64,000 bases of DNA from NCBI GenBank assembly GCA_025362975.1, contig JANYES010000021.1, positions 124,001-188,000 of the forward strand, given 5' to 3'. Below the pieces are notes generated by a model that was given only the letters and a program-made list of their open reading frames with translations, did no database searches and was not told the DNA's origin. Both the position numbers and the translations under genes were made by a program. Of this stretch, positions 38,645-47,585 are shown one piece after another. Source of the DNA: Alphaproteobacteria bacterium. Lineage in GTDB: Bacteria > Pseudomonadota > Alphaproteobacteria > Rickettsiales > SXRF01. Every line of letters begins with the position of its first letter. Position 1 is the stretch's first letter.

Positions 38645-39474
38645 TGTGGAAGTGGCTGCTGGTTGTTATGATCGCAGCTTCGGGCGCGTATGCGGATAAT
38701 GTAAAGCCGCTGAAAATTGCCGAAGGCACGGGATTTTACATCAGCCATGATGGGTATATTCTCACCGCTAACCACGTAGTCGCGCATTGCAACGGCGATA
38801 TCAGCGCCCATAACGAGCAGATGGTTGTGAAGGTCAAGCTGATCAATTCCAGCCCGGATTACGATCTCGCTTTGCTCAAAATCGTGCCGAAGCTCACGAT
38901 TGAAAACATCGCGCATATCCGCACGCTGCGCTATCCGCCGCAGCCGGGGGAGAAAGTCGCCATTGCAGGCTATCCCGACGACGCGACGGATTTGAGCCAT
39001 GAGTTCGTTTCGTTCAGCACCAACGACGCGAAAATCACAAAGGCGAAAGGCCCCAACGGCGAGGACAAATGGATGCTGTTCAGCTACAGCGCGCGCCCGG
39101 GTTTCAGCGGAGGGCCGGTGCTGGATTTTTACGGGAATATTATCGGGCTGACTTCGGGGGGCACGTGCTTCAGCGCGGGGTGCAGCGCGCGGTTCAGGCA
39201 GGCGTTGAACGCCGTTAAAAACGCGCGCACGCCGGAAGAATTGCGCGCAGCAGATCGCGAGGTAGGCGCGTCATCGGATACGAATATTGCGGCGAGCGCT
39301 ACGGCGATACATTTGTTTCTCGCCAAAAACAACATCAACATGGAAGAAGGCGATTCATTGCAGGCACCGTCAGAAAAAACGCTGCGGGGTATTGCGGAAT
39401 CGATCGTGAATATTCGCTGTTTTCAGGATGACGAGGATTTCAACCAGTCCATACGCGTGCTGGATATCCGCTAA
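38644..39474 (+). CDS. Periplasmic trypsin-like serine protease (S1C-like)
   Basis: 276 residues with a signal peptide cut near residue 18 (AYA). The chymotrypsin-fold triad is visible: His in LTANHVV (about 42), Asp in DYDLALL (about 78), and Ser in [10 protein letters not shown] (about 158). It lacks a PDZ domain, unlike DegP or DegQ. Four cysteines in the C-terminal part, including GTCFSAGC, suggest disulphides. The start codon overlaps the preceding stop by one base, so it is translationally coupled to the DUF2126 protein. Such coupling to an amidoligase cluster is worth noting. The 3' end overlaps the convergent hisF by 4 bases. Confidence 0.88.
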   Translation: MWKWLLVVMIAASGAYADNVKPLKIAEGTGFYISHDGYILTANHVVAHCNGDISAHNEQMVVKVKLINSSPDYDLALLKIVPKLTIENIAHIRTLRYPPQPGEKVAIAGYPDDATDLSHEFVSFSTNDAKITKAKGPNGEDKWMLFSYSARPGFSGGPVLDFYGNIIGLTSGGTCFSAGCSARFRQALNAVKNARTPEELRAADREVGASSDTNIAASATAIHLFLAKNNINMEEGDSLQAPSEKTLRGIAESIVNIRCFQDDEDFNQSIRVLDIR

Positions 39475-40229
39475 AGGCGCACCGGGATGTGCGCGTCGCG
39501 CAAGGCTTCTTTGACTTGACCCACGGTGTAGGTTCCGAAATGGAAGACGGATGCGGCGAGCACCGCGTCGGCTTTGCCTTTCTTGACCGCATCGACAAAA
39601 TCTTCAAGCGAGCCGATACCCCCCGAGGCTATTACAGGAATGTTGACCGCGCTGGAAATGGCGTAGGTCAGCGGCAGGTCGGCGCCTTTTTTGGTGCCGT
39701 CGCGGTCCATCGAGGTGAGCAGGATTTCACCGGCGCCGAGGGCGGCCATTTTCTGCGCCCACGCAACCGCGTCGATACCGGTGGCGTTGCGCCCGCCGTG
39801 GGTGAAGATTTCAAATTTTCCGGGAGATACTTGCTTCGCATCGATGGCAACGACGATGCACTGAGAGCCGAATTTTTTTGCCGCTTCGCCTACGAATTCC
39901 GGGTGCTTGACGGCTTGCGTGTTGATTGAAACCTTGTCGGCACCGGCGAGCAGCAGCGCGCGGATGTCTTCAACTTTGCGCACGCCACCGCCGACGGTGA
40001 GCGGCATGAAACAGGCTTCGGCCACGCGAGAAATCATACCGTAGAGAATTGAGCGGTCGTCGCTGGTGGCGGTAATGTCGAGGAAGCACAGCTCGTCCGC
40101 GCCTTGCGCGTCATAAATGCGCGCCTGCTCGACGGGGTCGCCGGCATCGCGCAGACCTACGAAGTTGACGCCTTTGACGACGCGGCCGTCTTTGACGTCC
40201 AGACAGGGGATGATGCGGGTTTTAAGCAT
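39471..40229 (-). CDS. hisF: Imidazole glycerol phosphate synthase, cyclase subunit HisF
   Basis: Joins ammonia from HisH with PRFAR to give imidazole glycerol phosphate and AICAR, the fifth step of histidine synthesis. 252 residues, the usual size. The catalytic Asp residues are seen in [13 protein letters not shown] (Asp11 region) and [10 protein letters not shown] (about 130). The phosphate-binding loops GGGVR and ASGGIGS of the beta/alpha barrel are intact. It is the last his gene of this minus-strand operon. hisE, which often follows, is absent; instead the convergent protease gene overlaps its stop. Confidence 0.97.
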   Translation of the reverse strand: MLKTRIIPCLDVKDGRVVKGVNFVGLRDAGDPVEQARIYDAQGADELCFLDITATSDDRSILYGMISRVAEACFMPLTVGGGVRKVEDIRALLLAGADKVSINTQAVKHPEFVGEAAKKFGSQCIVVAIDAKQVSPGKFEIFTHGGRNATGIDAVAWAQKMAALGAGEILLTSMDRDGTKKGADLPLTYAISSAVNIPVIASGGIGSLEDFVDAVKKGKADAVLAASVFHFGTYTVGQVKEALRDAHIPVRL

Positions 40230-40275
40230 GGCGCAGATTATCCCGGCCTCGTGCGGCCTGCAATGCGTTTGTGAC

Positions 40276-41010
40276 TTAGCCGAGGGCTTTTTCTGGCGAG
40301 TAGGGTCTCAGAAAGGGTTTCACCTTCATCGGGTTTAACGCCTCCAACTTATGGATATTCGCTTCGGTAACGGCGCTGGCGGGGACGCTGACGGCCACTT
40401 TGCCCCTTGGCAGCATCTGGTAATTGCCGACGTTGAGGGTTTCCATGATGTGGAACATGACCCCTTGCGCGTTTTCAACGGGGCTATCGGTCACGAATGC
40501 GCGCTCGCCCGCTGTTTCGACAATGTTCCATTTAACGTCGTCACGCAGCGCGTTGAGCACGATAAGGGCGCGGTCTTCGACACTATTGGACTTATGCACC
40601 GGTTCGCTGCCGAGAGTAAATTTCATGAAATGGCCGTCTTCGAGCTTATCCATCATGTCGATGAAACGCGGCTGCTCGGCGGTGTATTTGGTGAGTTCGA
40701 TTCGGCCTTCCCTGGTCGTATTGTTGACGCTCATTTCGCGGGGCTTGATGGCGCCCATTTGCTTGAAGATGCGGGCGACCTGTTCGTTGGGGGGTGTTTT
40801 GGTGTCGACGTCATCGTCGAGCAATCCGCCATCATCTTCGTCTTCGCGCCCCAGGCGGTCGAACGAGGTGCTTGGCTTTAAAAAACTGTCGCTTTCTGGC
40901 ATGTTTTTTGGGAAATGAATGACGTAATTAGCGCCCTCTTCCGTCACCACGTCGTCGCCAAAAAGGCGTTTTAGTTGTTGCAGGCCTTCTTTTGCCATTG
41001 GTCCGCTCAT
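40276..41010 (-). CDS. Hypothetical protein between hisA and hisF
   Basis: 244 residues, soluble, no signal peptide and no family I recognise. The N-terminal 30 residues form a short alpha-beta unit ([18 protein letters not shown]). An acidic low-complexity linker follows ([13 protein letters not shown], residues 56-68). The C-terminal two-thirds is a mixed alpha/beta domain. It lies in the his operon with gaps of 32 and 46 bases to its neighbours and is on the same strand, so it is probably co-transcribed. No link to histidine synthesis is evident from the sequence. Confidence 0.72.
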   Translation of the reverse strand: MSGPMAKEGLQQLKRLFGDDVVTEEGANYVIHFPKNMPESDSFLKPSTSFDRLGREDEDDGGLLDDDVDTKTPPNEQVARIFKQMGAIKPREMSVNNTTREGRIELTKYTAEQPRFIDMMDKLEDGHFMKFTLGSEPVHKSNSVEDRALIVLNALRDDVKWNIVETAGERAFVTDSPVENAQGVMFHIMETLNVGNYQMLPRGKVAVSVPASAVTEANIHKLEALNPMKVKPFLRPYSPEKALG

Positions 41011-41042
41011 AGGTTAATGACTTTTAATATACCGAAAAGGCA

Positions 41043-41768
41043 TTAATTTGAACTTAATTTTAGCGCTTCTGCGGGGTTTATGGCCCCTTCGTACAGCGCC
41101 CGGCCAAGAATGCACCCTTCTATGCCAGATGAGTATAAGCCACTGTATTGTTTGATATCTTCGAGGGAACTAACCCCGCCGGACGCAATGACCGGCGTGG
41201 TGATGGATTCAGCCAGTTTTACAGTTTCGTCAAAATTAGGGCCAGCCATTGCCCCGTCGCGGCTGATGTCGGTGTAAATGATGGCGACGACGCCGACGTC
41301 TTCGAATTTTTTGGCCAGTTCGGTGGCCGGGTGGTCCGACACTTCAGCCCAGCCGTTGACGGCTACCTTGCCGTCTTTCGCGTCGATTCCGACGGCGACC
41401 TGCCCCGGGAACAGGCGGCAGGCTTCTTTGACGAGAATGGGGTTGCGAAGCGCTGCAGTTCCGAGGATGACACGTGAAATACCAGCGGTCAGCCAATGGT
41501 CGATCATGGTGATATCACGGATGCCGCCGCCGAGCTGGACGGGCATTTTGACACGAGCGAGGATGGCTTTAACGGCGGATTCGTTGACGGGTTTGCCTTC
41601 GAACGCACCGTTGAGGTCAACGATATGCAGCCACTTGAAACCGGCACTTTCGAATACGGCGGCCTGATTGGCAGGACTGTCGGAAAAGACGGTGGCTTTA
41701 TCCATTTCGCCGCGCAGGAGGCGCACGCATTTTCCGTCTTTAAGGTCGATGGCGGGGTAGAGGATCAT
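41043..41768 (-). CDS. hisA: ProFAR isomerase HisA
   Basis: Opens the ribose ring of ProFAR by an Amadori rearrangement, the fourth step of histidine synthesis. 241 residues. The barrel motifs are present: the catalytic Asp in [40 protein letters not shown] (the second Asp), and [10 protein letters not shown]. The gene starts 2 bases after the end of the acetyltransferase gene on the same strand. It resembles hisF by shared ancestry, but the HisA-type RDG/GP loop separates the two. Confidence 0.97.
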   Translation of the reverse strand: MILYPAIDLKDGKCVRLLRGEMDKATVFSDSPANQAAVFESAGFKWLHIVDLNGAFEGKPVNESAVKAILARVKMPVQLGGGIRDITMIDHWLTAGISRVILGTAALRNPILVKEACRLFPGQVAVGIDAKDGKVAVNGWAEVSDHPATELAKKFEDVGVVAIIYTDISRDGAMAGPNFDETVKLAESITTPVIASGGVSSLEDIKQYSGLYSSGIEGCILGRALYEGAINPAEALKLSSN

Positions 41769-41770
41769 GA

Positions 41771-42304
41771 TTATACCAGCGTAGTTATGGGCTCTAAATT
41801 TTTATAGTAAAACTTGCCAGCGATCATCTTGGCGTTGACGAACTCGTAGGTCGGCAGCGTGCCCCAGCAGATGTAGTCGTTTTCGTCATACAGCTTGATG
41901 GCAGCTTCCTGCGTTTCACGCACGCTGAGCTTGAGGACGGAAAAACCTTGGCTGCGGGCTTCCCGCTCGGCGGCGTCGAGCAGGCTTTTGGCAAGGCCGT
42001 GGCCACGCGCCCAGGGGGCGACGAAATGGGCTTCCAGCGATGCACAGAAGGAAGATGTTTCTTTGCTCGGGCCGGGTTTGACGAGCTGGATGCTGGCCGC
42101 GAGCGTGCCTTCGATGCGACCGACATACAGCACGCGTTCGGGCACGACGAGCACGCCTTTCCAGTAGGTTTCGAGCATATCCTTGCCAGGCGGGACTACC
42201 CAGTTAAAGCCGATGCCGTCGCGTATGGCGTCCTCGGTCGCCTGAACGATTTCGTTCAGGTCGGCGTGGCGGAATTCGGTCATGCGTTCGACGCGGCTGC
42301 TCAT
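41771..42304 (-). CDS. GNAT-family N-acetyltransferase
   Basis: 177 residues with the acetyl-CoA-binding motif A region [22 protein letters not shown] (R/Q-x-x-G-x-G/A pattern at about residues 98-110). Flanking strands [10 protein letters not shown] and [22 protein letters not shown] complete a GNAT fold. Substrate unknown. The ATG overlaps the stop of the preceding membrane-protein gene (ATGA), and hisA follows directly, so translation through the operon is coupled. Genes of this type are seen in alphaproteobacterial his operons, but no histidine role is established. Confidence 0.88.
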   Translation of the reverse strand: MSSRVERMTEFRHADLNEIVQATEDAIRDGIGFNWVVPPGKDMLETYWKGVLVVPERVLYVGRIEGTLAASIQLVKPGPSKETSSFCASLEAHFVAPWARGHGLAKSLLDAAEREARSQGFSVLKLSVRETQEAAIKLYDENDYICWGTLPTYEFVNAKMIAGKFYYKNLEPITTLV

Positions 42305-42975
42305 GGGATGCGTAAAAGCTTTTCGATGGCGGTGTAATCATGCGGGTATACTTCCATCAGGCGTCGCTTGCAAGCGAACTCGAAGAGACCTGGGGGCTGA
42401 AATATCACCTTGAGGCCGATTTTTTCTACGGAAGTGTTGATTTCCGTGATGCCTTCAAGCTGGGGCCTATCCGCATGCGAGTCGAAAAGGTCGATCTGGT
42501 TTCCGTCGGCGAAATGCAGGATATAAGACAGGTGCAGCGTGTCCGGCCCGCTACGGTTGGTGGTAGCATAGCATTGTGTTTCGACGCTGGTTTCTTCTTT
42601 GCTCAGGCTGGTGGCGAACGGGGTATGTGTTTTAAGGCCGTCAGGGGTGAGAAGCTTGTAGCTGGTGGCGTCGTAAACGACGAACAGGCAGTTGATCAGG
42701 GCGCAGCTGGCCAAGGCTTTTGCCAGCCATTTGGAGCGTAAGATATATTGGGTGAACATACCCAATAACAGTGTAACCATCAGCCATTGATGGGTGTGGG
42801 AGGCGTGAAAGAATAGAAAATCCCGGTCGGCGGTGTAGCGATTATACAAATCGTCATAAAACAAATGTTCAAAGGAGCCGTAGCCGATGCCTAAGACGAT
42901 GATGAACGTAAAACAGCACAGCGCGGACATCGCATCCCAGCGTGTGTAGGAAATCTGGTTTTCGCTAGTCTTCAT
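42301..42975 (-). CDS. Membrane protein of unknown function in the his operon
   Basis: 224 residues with about three hydrophobic segments in the first half (CCFTFIIVLGIGYGS, LMVTLLLGMFTQYIL, ALASCALINCLFVVY). A soluble C-terminal domain of about 120 residues follows, with beta strands and two cysteines, probably facing the periplasm. No family recognised. It overlaps hisH by 11 bases upstream and the GNAT gene by 4 bases downstream, so it is firmly in the operon. Confidence 0.75.
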   Translation of the reverse strand: MKTSENQISYTRWDAMSALCCFTFIIVLGIGYGSFEHLFYDDLYNRYTADRDFLFFHASHTHQWLMVTLLLGMFTQYILRSKWLAKALASCALINCLFVVYDATSYKLLTPDGLKTHTPFATSLSKEETSVETQCYATTNRSGPDTLHLSYILHFADGNQIDLFDSHADRPQLEGITEINTSVEKIGLKVIFQPPGLFEFACKRRLMEVYPHDYTAIEKLLRIP

Positions 42976-43600
42976 GCGCCAGATGCAGGAAATTTCCGAT
43001 CAGGGACAGGCCGGTTTGCTGGCTTTTTTCCGGGTGGAACTGGGTGCCCATGATGTTGCCGCGCGCAACAGCAGCGGTGACGGTCTGGCCATACTCGATG
43101 GTGGCGATGAGGTCGGATGGATCGGCGGGCAGCGCATGGTAGCTGTGGACGAAATAAGCGTGGTCGCCGGTTTCGATGCCTTCCATGAGCGGATGCGGTT
43201 TGACAATTTCGAGATCGTTCCAGCCCATGTGAGGGATTTTGAGAGCGGTAGCGGGGGTGAGCATAACCACCTGCCCTTTCAGCCAACCAAGGCCTTTGTG
43301 GGCGCCATGTTCATGCCCTTCTTCAAAGAGCATCTGCATGCCGACGCAAATGCCGAGGAAAGGTTTTTTTTTAGTCAGTACCTGCTCGCAGAGCGCATCG
43401 AGCATGCCCGGAAGCGCGCTCAGGCCACGCATGCAATCCGCATAGGCCCCAACGCCGGGGAGCACGATATGGCTGGCGGCGGCGAGGTCGGCGGGATTGC
43501 TGGTGATGTGGATGATTTTCTTATCGTCGGCGACGCGTTCGAAGGCTTTGGCGACGGAGCGCAAATTGCCGGATCCGTAATCAATAATGGCGACTGTCAT
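42965..43600 (-). CDS. hisH: Imidazole glycerol phosphate synthase, glutaminase subunit HisH
   Basis: Class I glutamine amidotransferase that feeds ammonia through a tunnel to HisF. 211 residues. The nucleophile lies in FLGICVGMQMLFEEG (about Cys85). The catalytic His and Glu are in GTQFHPEKSQ (about 191-193). IDYGSGNLRSV and LPGVGAYADCM are the usual N-terminal glycine motifs. The start overlaps the preceding membrane-protein gene by 4 bases. Confidence 0.97.
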   Translation of the reverse strand: MTVAIIDYGSGNLRSVAKAFERVADDKKIIHITSNPADLAAASHIVLPGVGAYADCMRGLSALPGMLDALCEQVLTKKKPFLGICVGMQMLFEEGHEHGAHKGLGWLKGQVVMLTPATALKIPHMGWNDLEIVKPHPLMEGIETGDHAYFVHSYHALPADPSDLIATIEYGQTVTAAVARGNIMGTQFHPEKSQQTGLSLIGNFLHLAHED

Positions 43601-44076
43601 GATTCGGCTTTAACAAGCCTCATGATTTTCCAGCCATACCAGGCGGGAAACAGCGCGGGCAGCAGGATTGCGAAGGACGCGATGCGCTCGCGCACGGTGG
43701 CATCGTTGGTGGGCGGGGTCATGTTGCTGTCAACGAAATGTGGGTCGTAAAATCCGTAAATGGCGGCGGGGAGGAAAATGACTAGCCAGATGATGGATAC
43801 ATTGCGCATCCAGCGAACGCCGCGAATGCGGCGGCGGAAAATTTCGTAGGTGAAAAACAGGGTCCAGAGCGGCCAACCGAGACTGAACAGGCAGATATAA
43901 CCGTAGACGAAAACGATATCCTTCATGCCGAGCTGGGCATTGTTGAGCGCGGCGGCGTAAAAGGTGCAGACGACTGGCACACAGGCCAGCAGCGCGGCAA
44001 TTTTCAACAGGAACCATTGTTTCGATGTGAGCTTATCCAACAGCGACCAGCCTTTCGAGGTAGCGCTGCACGGCAT
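43597..44076 (-). CDS. Small multipass membrane protein in the his operon
   Basis: Up to 159 residues with about four hydrophobic segments (LKIAALLACVPVVCTFYAA, IVFVYGYICLFSLGWPLWTL, VSIIWLVIFLPAAIYGF, FAILLPALFPAWYGWKI). The ATG at 44076 overlaps the DUF2628 gene by 44 bases. A TTG at 44040, overlapping only the DUF2628 stop codon, is an alternative start and would give the more usual short overlap. No family recognised. Its reading frame runs directly into hisH with an ATGA-type overlap. Confidence 0.7.
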   Translation of the reverse strand: MPCSATSKGWSLLDKLTSKQWFLLKIAALLACVPVVCTFYAAALNNAQLGMKDIVFVYGYICLFSLGWPLWTLFFTYEIFRRRIRGVRWMRNVSIIWLVIFLPAAIYGFYDPHFVDSNMTPPTNDATVRERIASFAILLPALFPAWYGWKIMRLVKAES

Positions 44077-44422
44077 GCAGGAAGCTGTGGCCGGCGGTGA
44101 TGTCGCTGACGATGTAGCCGCGGCGTTTCAGGCTGTTGCGCAGCCAATCATTGCCCTGATATCCCACGAAAAGATGGAAACCGAAATGGATGGCGAGCAT
44201 GCTGAAATGCGTTAGCAAGTGCGCCTGTGTGAGCAGAACCATCAGGAATTCGGCGACGACCAGCAAGATGGCGGGAAGCCAGAGGCGGTGATATAGCGCC
44301 CACAGAAGCACGAACACGAAGCCTGGCCATGTGAAGCCTTCTTTGACGAAAACAGGCTTGAAATTGATGCCCTTGTCGTCGGGTTTGACGTGCACGGTGT
44401 AGATGCGCATGCGGTTGAACAT
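44033..44422 (-). CDS. DUF2628 membrane protein
   Basis: 129 residues. The conserved start RIYTVHVKP and the KEGFTWPGFVFVLLWALYH block are typical of DUF2628, followed by two or three membrane segments. In alphaproteobacteria this family is often found next to hisB/hisH, though its function is unknown. The start codon overlaps the hisB stop as TGATG, which indicates coupled translation. Confidence 0.88.
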   Translation of the reverse strand: MFNRMRIYTVHVKPDDKGINFKPVFVKEGFTWPGFVFVLLWALYHRLWLPAILLVVAEFLMVLLTQAHLLTHFSMLAIHFGFHLFVGYQGNDWLRNSLKRRGYIVSDITAGHSFLHAVQRYLERLVAVG

Positions 44423-45021
44423 CAGAGACTTCCTCCGAGTGTGCCCTTGGTGGACGGCACTTCGTCGCGTTTGCGCGGGTCGATGTCGATGGCGGTGCGA
44501 AGCGCGCGAGCAAGGCCCTTGTAGCAGGATTCAACGATGTGGTGATTGTTGACGCCGTATAAGTTTTCGACGTGCAGGGTCGTGCCGGTGGCGAATGCGA
44601 AAGCCTGGAACCATTCGCGGAACAGCTCGGTGTCCATTTCTCCGAGTTTCGGCTTGGTGAAATCGACTTTCCAGATGAAATACGGGCGCCCCGAGAGGTC
44701 TAATGCCACGCGGGTGAGGGTTTCGTCCATCGGGATGTAGGCATGGCCGTAGCGGGTGATGCCTTTGCGCTCACCGAGCGCTTTAGCGAAGGCTTCGCCG
44801 ATGGCGATGCCGGTGTCTTCGGTGGTGTGGTGATAGTCGATGTGGAGATCGCCTTGTGCGCGCAGCGTGATATCGATCAGGCTATGGCGGGAAAGCTGCT
44901 CGATCATGTGGTCGAGGAAGCCGATACCGGTGGAAACGTCGTATTTCCCGGCGCCGTCGAGGTTCACCGTGACGGAGACCTGGGTCTCTTTCGTTTTGCG
45001 CTCAACACTTGCCACACGCAT
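44422..45021 (-). CDS. hisB: Imidazoleglycerol-phosphate dehydratase HisB
   Basis: Dehydrates imidazole glycerol phosphate to imidazole acetol phosphate, the sixth step of histidine synthesis. 199 residues, the single-function form without a phosphatase domain. The manganese-binding histidine clusters are intact: [13 protein letters not shown] and [24 protein letters not shown] is also characteristic. AGGAGT lies 5 bases before the ATG. It is the first gene of the minus-strand his operon, divergent from hslV, with 137 bases between them. Confidence 0.97.
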   Translation of the reverse strand: MRVASVERKTKETQVSVTVNLDGAGKYDVSTGIGFLDHMIEQLSRHSLIDITLRAQGDLHIDYHHTTEDTGIAIGEAFAKALGERKGITRYGHAYIPMDETLTRVALDLSGRPYFIWKVDFTKPKLGEMDTELFREWFQAFAFATGTTLHVENLYGVNNHHIVESCYKGLARALRTAIDIDPRKRDEVPSTKGTLGGSL

Positions 45022-45088
45022 GGCGTACTCCTACTTGACTTGTTAAGGGGTAGTTTTTACCAGAAAATCCATAGATTACAAGTTTTCC

Positions 45089-45117
45089 CTTGAATAATGG
45101 TATCCCCAACCCCACAT
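45089..45117 (+). promoter_or_regulatory. RpoH (sigma-32) heat-shock promoter of hslVU
   Basis: CTTGAA (45089-45094) and CCACAT (45112-45117) are exactly 17 bases apart, matching the alphaproteobacterial RpoH consensus CTTGAA-N17-CCANAT. The expected start of transcription near 45125 leaves a leader of about 35 bases before hslV. Confidence 0.85.
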
Positions 45118-45158
45118 AACGTTCATCAGGGAAATCACAATAGCTTGAAGGAAATCCA

Positions 45159-45710
45159 ATGGATATGCACAAAGACCCCGGCACATGGTATGGCACGACC
45201 ATACTATGCGTTCGTAAAAACGGCCAGACGGTACTTGCCGGTGACGGTCAGGTGACGTTCGGCAACACGGTGATGAAGTCCACCGCGAAGAAAGTGCGCC
45301 GCCTCGCTAATGACAAGATTATCGCAGGTTTCGCGGGCGCGACGGCGGATGCGTTTACGCTTTTCGAGCGCCTCGAAGCCAAGCTTGAAAAACACCCCGG
45401 GCAGCTGACGCGCGCCTGCGTGGAACTGGCCAAAGACTGGCGCACGGACCGTTATCTGCGGCGTTTAGAAGCCATGATGGCGGTTGCCGATAGCACCACT
45501 TCGCTGATTTTAAGCGGCACTGGCGATGTTTTAGAGCCGGAAGACGGCATTATCGGTATCGGTTCCGGCGGCTCGTTCGCCCTTTCGGCAGCCCGGGCGC
45601 TTAAAGATATTGACGGACTCAGCGCAGAGGATATCGTGCGCAGGTCGATGAAGATCGCCGCCGACATCTGTATTTACACGAACGAGAACCTGACGATCGA
45701 GAAAGTCTGA
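45159..45710 (+). CDS. hslV: ATP-dependent protease peptidase subunit HslV
   Basis: Threonine protease of the HslVU (ClpQY) complex, a bacterial proteasome-like machine that degrades misfolded and regulatory proteins under heat stress. 183 residues. Processing after WYG at residue 12 would expose the catalytic Thr13 (TTILCVRK). The Gly-rich GDGQVTFG and the helix [11 protein letters not shown] match the family. AAGGAAAT precedes the start, and a consensus RpoH promoter lies upstream. Unlike most hslVU loci, another small gene separates it from hslU. Confidence 0.97.
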   Translation: MDMHKDPGTWYGTTILCVRKNGQTVLAGDGQVTFGNTVMKSTAKKVRRLANDKIIAGFAGATADAFTLFERLEAKLEKHPGQLTRACVELAKDWRTDRYLRRLEAMMAVADSTTSLILSGTGDVLEPEDGIIGIGSGGSFALSAARALKDIDGLSAEDIVRRSMKIAADICIYTNENLTIEKV

Positions 45711-45713
45711 TTC

Positions 45714-46037
45714 ATGAGTGCCAATTCATCCGCCGCCACTGCCGCCATTGCCAATAGCTATAGCGCACCGGAGCTGCTTGGGCTGATGACGCTGTCGCTG
45801 ATTATCGCGCTGTTGCTGATCGGATTTGCCACACGCCTGGTTAAAACTATGTCGGCAGTGCGTAATTACGAAGTGGCGTGCGAGAAGCTCAAAGAAATCG
45901 AGATCAAACTCGAAGAGATGACGCGGGCGCATGCAAAGGAATGCTTCGATTTAGAGCAGATTATTTTCGACCGGAATAATGAGCTGATCGATATAAAAAA
46001 CAAGCTTCTCAAGTTCAACCTGAACGGCCCTGTGTAA
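45714..46037 (+). CDS. Small single-span membrane protein with coiled coil, between hslV and hslU
   Basis: 107 residues. A short polar N-terminus is followed by one strong transmembrane helix (LLGLMTLSLIIALLLIGFA, about residues 21-39). A helical region of heptad-like pattern then runs from about 52 to 95 (CEKLKEIEIKLEEMTRAHAK). It starts 3 bases after the hslV stop, so it is under the same heat-shock promoter. I do not recognise a family. A membrane-anchoring or adaptor role for HslVU is a guess from position only. Confidence 0.7.
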   Translation: MSANSSAATAAIANSYSAPELLGLMTLSLIIALLLIGFATRLVKTMSAVRNYEVACEKLKEIEIKLEEMTRAHAKECFDLEQIIFDRNNELIDIKNKLLKFNLNGPV

Positions 46038-46145
46038 CCACACCCGCCCACCTAATATACCGCCAGATTATAAGACTCCGCCTCATTGAAAACAAGCGTC
46101 GCGCACTTATATATTGTTAATAGGACTCAACAAGGCAGAAAACAT

Positions 46146-47474
46146 ATGAACACCATCACCACTTCCGACCTCACCCCGAAGGAAATCGTCGCCGAGCTGG
46201 ACCGTTACATCGTCGGCCAGCATGATGCGAAACGTGCGGTAGCGATTTCGCTTCGCAATCGCTGGAGGCGCGCGCAGGTCGGCGAGCATCTTCGCGATGA
46301 AATCGTGCCTAAAAATATACTTATGATCGGGCCGACAGGTGTCGGCAAGACCGAGATTGCGCGCCGTTTGGCGAAGCTTGCTAAAGCGCCGTTTATCAAA
46401 ATCGAAGCGACGAAATTTACCGAAGTAGGCTATGTCGGGCGCGATGTGGATTCGATCATCCGCGACCTCGTCGAAAGCGCCATTAAAATGGTGCGGGCGG
46501 AAAAGCATAAGGACGTGCGCAAACGCGCGGAAGCCGAGGCTGAGGAGCGGCTGATCAACGCACTTGTCGGCGAAACGGCGACGCCGGAAACGCGCGCTAA
46601 ATTCCGCACCAAGTTGCAAAATGGCGATCTTGAAGAGAAGGAAATCGACATCGACATCGCCGATTCCGGCAATGGCGGCATGCCGTCTTACGATATTCCG
46701 GGCATGCCCGGCAGTCAGGTTGGCATGATTAATCTTAGCGATATGATTGGCAAGGTCATGGGCGGCAACCGCACCAAGACCAAGCATATGACCGTGAAAA
46801 TGGCGCGCGATATTTTGATTCAGGAGGAGAGCGAAAAGCTGCTCGACCAGGAAGCGGTGGTGCATGAAGCCATCCATGCAGTCGAAAATAATGGCATCGT
46901 GTTCCTTGACGAAATTGACAAGATTGCCAGCCGCAGCGATATGCGCGGCGGCGATGTGAGCCGCGAGGGCGTGCAGCGAGACCTGCTGCCGCTTATCGAG
47001 GGCACGACGGTGGCCACGAAATACGGCCCCGTCAAGACCGACCATATCCTCTTTATCGCCTCTGGCGCGTTCCACATGGCCAAGCCCAGCGACCTACTCC
47101 CTGAGTTGCAGGGCAGGCTCCCGATTCGGGTGGAACTGAACGCGCTGAGCGAAGAGGATATGGTTCGGATCCTCACCGAACCGGAGACGAGCCTGACGCG
47201 CCAGTATACGGCGCTGCTGGAAACGGAAAACGTGACCATCACCTTTACCGAGGATGGCATAAGAGAACTGGCGGCGATCGCCACGCGCGTCAACCGCGAG
47301 GTGGAAAATATCGGCGCGCGCAGGTTACATACTATCCTCGAAAAACTGCTCCAAGGCATCAGTTTTGATGCCTCGGAGCGCGGCGGGGAAAGCGTCAAAA
47401 TCGACGCGGCATATGTGGATACCCAACTAGATACGTTAGCGAAGGAAACTGATCTTAGTAAATTTATATTGTAA
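46146..47474 (+). CDS. hslU: ATP-dependent protease ATPase subunit HslU
   Basis: AAA+ unfoldase that delivers substrates to HslV. From ATG 46146 it has 442 residues. The Walker A is [15 protein letters not shown], Walker B is VFLDEIDK, and the arginine-finger/sensor region near [12 protein letters not shown] and the C-terminal tail ending in FIL are intact; the tail inserts into HslV. The start [15 protein letters not shown] with AAGG about 12 bases upstream is typical, and an in-frame ATG at 46086 would add an unsupported 20 residues. A strong terminator follows. Confidence 0.97.
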   Translation: MNTITTSDLTPKEIVAELDRYIVGQHDAKRAVAISLRNRWRRAQVGEHLRDEIVPKNILMIGPTGVGKTEIARRLAKLAKAPFIKIEATKFTEVGYVGRDVDSIIRDLVESAIKMVRAEKHKDVRKRAEAEAEERLINALVGETATPETRAKFRTKLQNGDLEEKEIDIDIADSGNGGMPSYDIPGMPGSQVGMINLSDMIGKVMGGNRTKTKHMTVKMARDILIQEESEKLLDQEAVVHEAIHAVENNGIVFLDEIDKIASRSDMRGGDVSREGVQRDLLPLIEGTTVATKYGPVKTDHILFIASGAFHMAKPSDLLPELQGRLPIRVELNALSEEDMVRILTEPETSLTRQYTALLETENVTITFTEDGIRELAAIATRVNREVENIGARRLHTILEKLLQGISFDASERGGESVKIDAAYVDTQLDTLAKETDLSKFIL

Positions 47475-47530
47475 TTCAATAGCTATGCATTCAAAATGCG
47501 TGTCACAAATCTTTCACACTCCCCAACTAC

Positions 47531-47581
47531 GGGTCGCGCTATAATGGTTTTACGAACATTATAACGCGACCCGGTTTTTTT
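47531..47581 (+). terminator. Strong Rho-independent terminator after hslU
   Basis: GGGTCGCGCTATAATG (47531-47546) and CATTATAACGCGACCC (47557-47572) form a 16-position stem with one mismatch and a 10-base loop, followed by GG and seven T residues. The stem embeds TATAAT on both strands, so a promoter inside it cannot be excluded. It ends 4 bases before the next start codon. Confidence 0.85.
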
Positions 47582-47585
47582 GACT

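Noticed and set aside
46107-47075. 322-codon minus-strand frame over hslU
   Set aside because: Antisense of a highly conserved AAA+ gene; His/Phe/Arg-rich and without ribosome-binding site.
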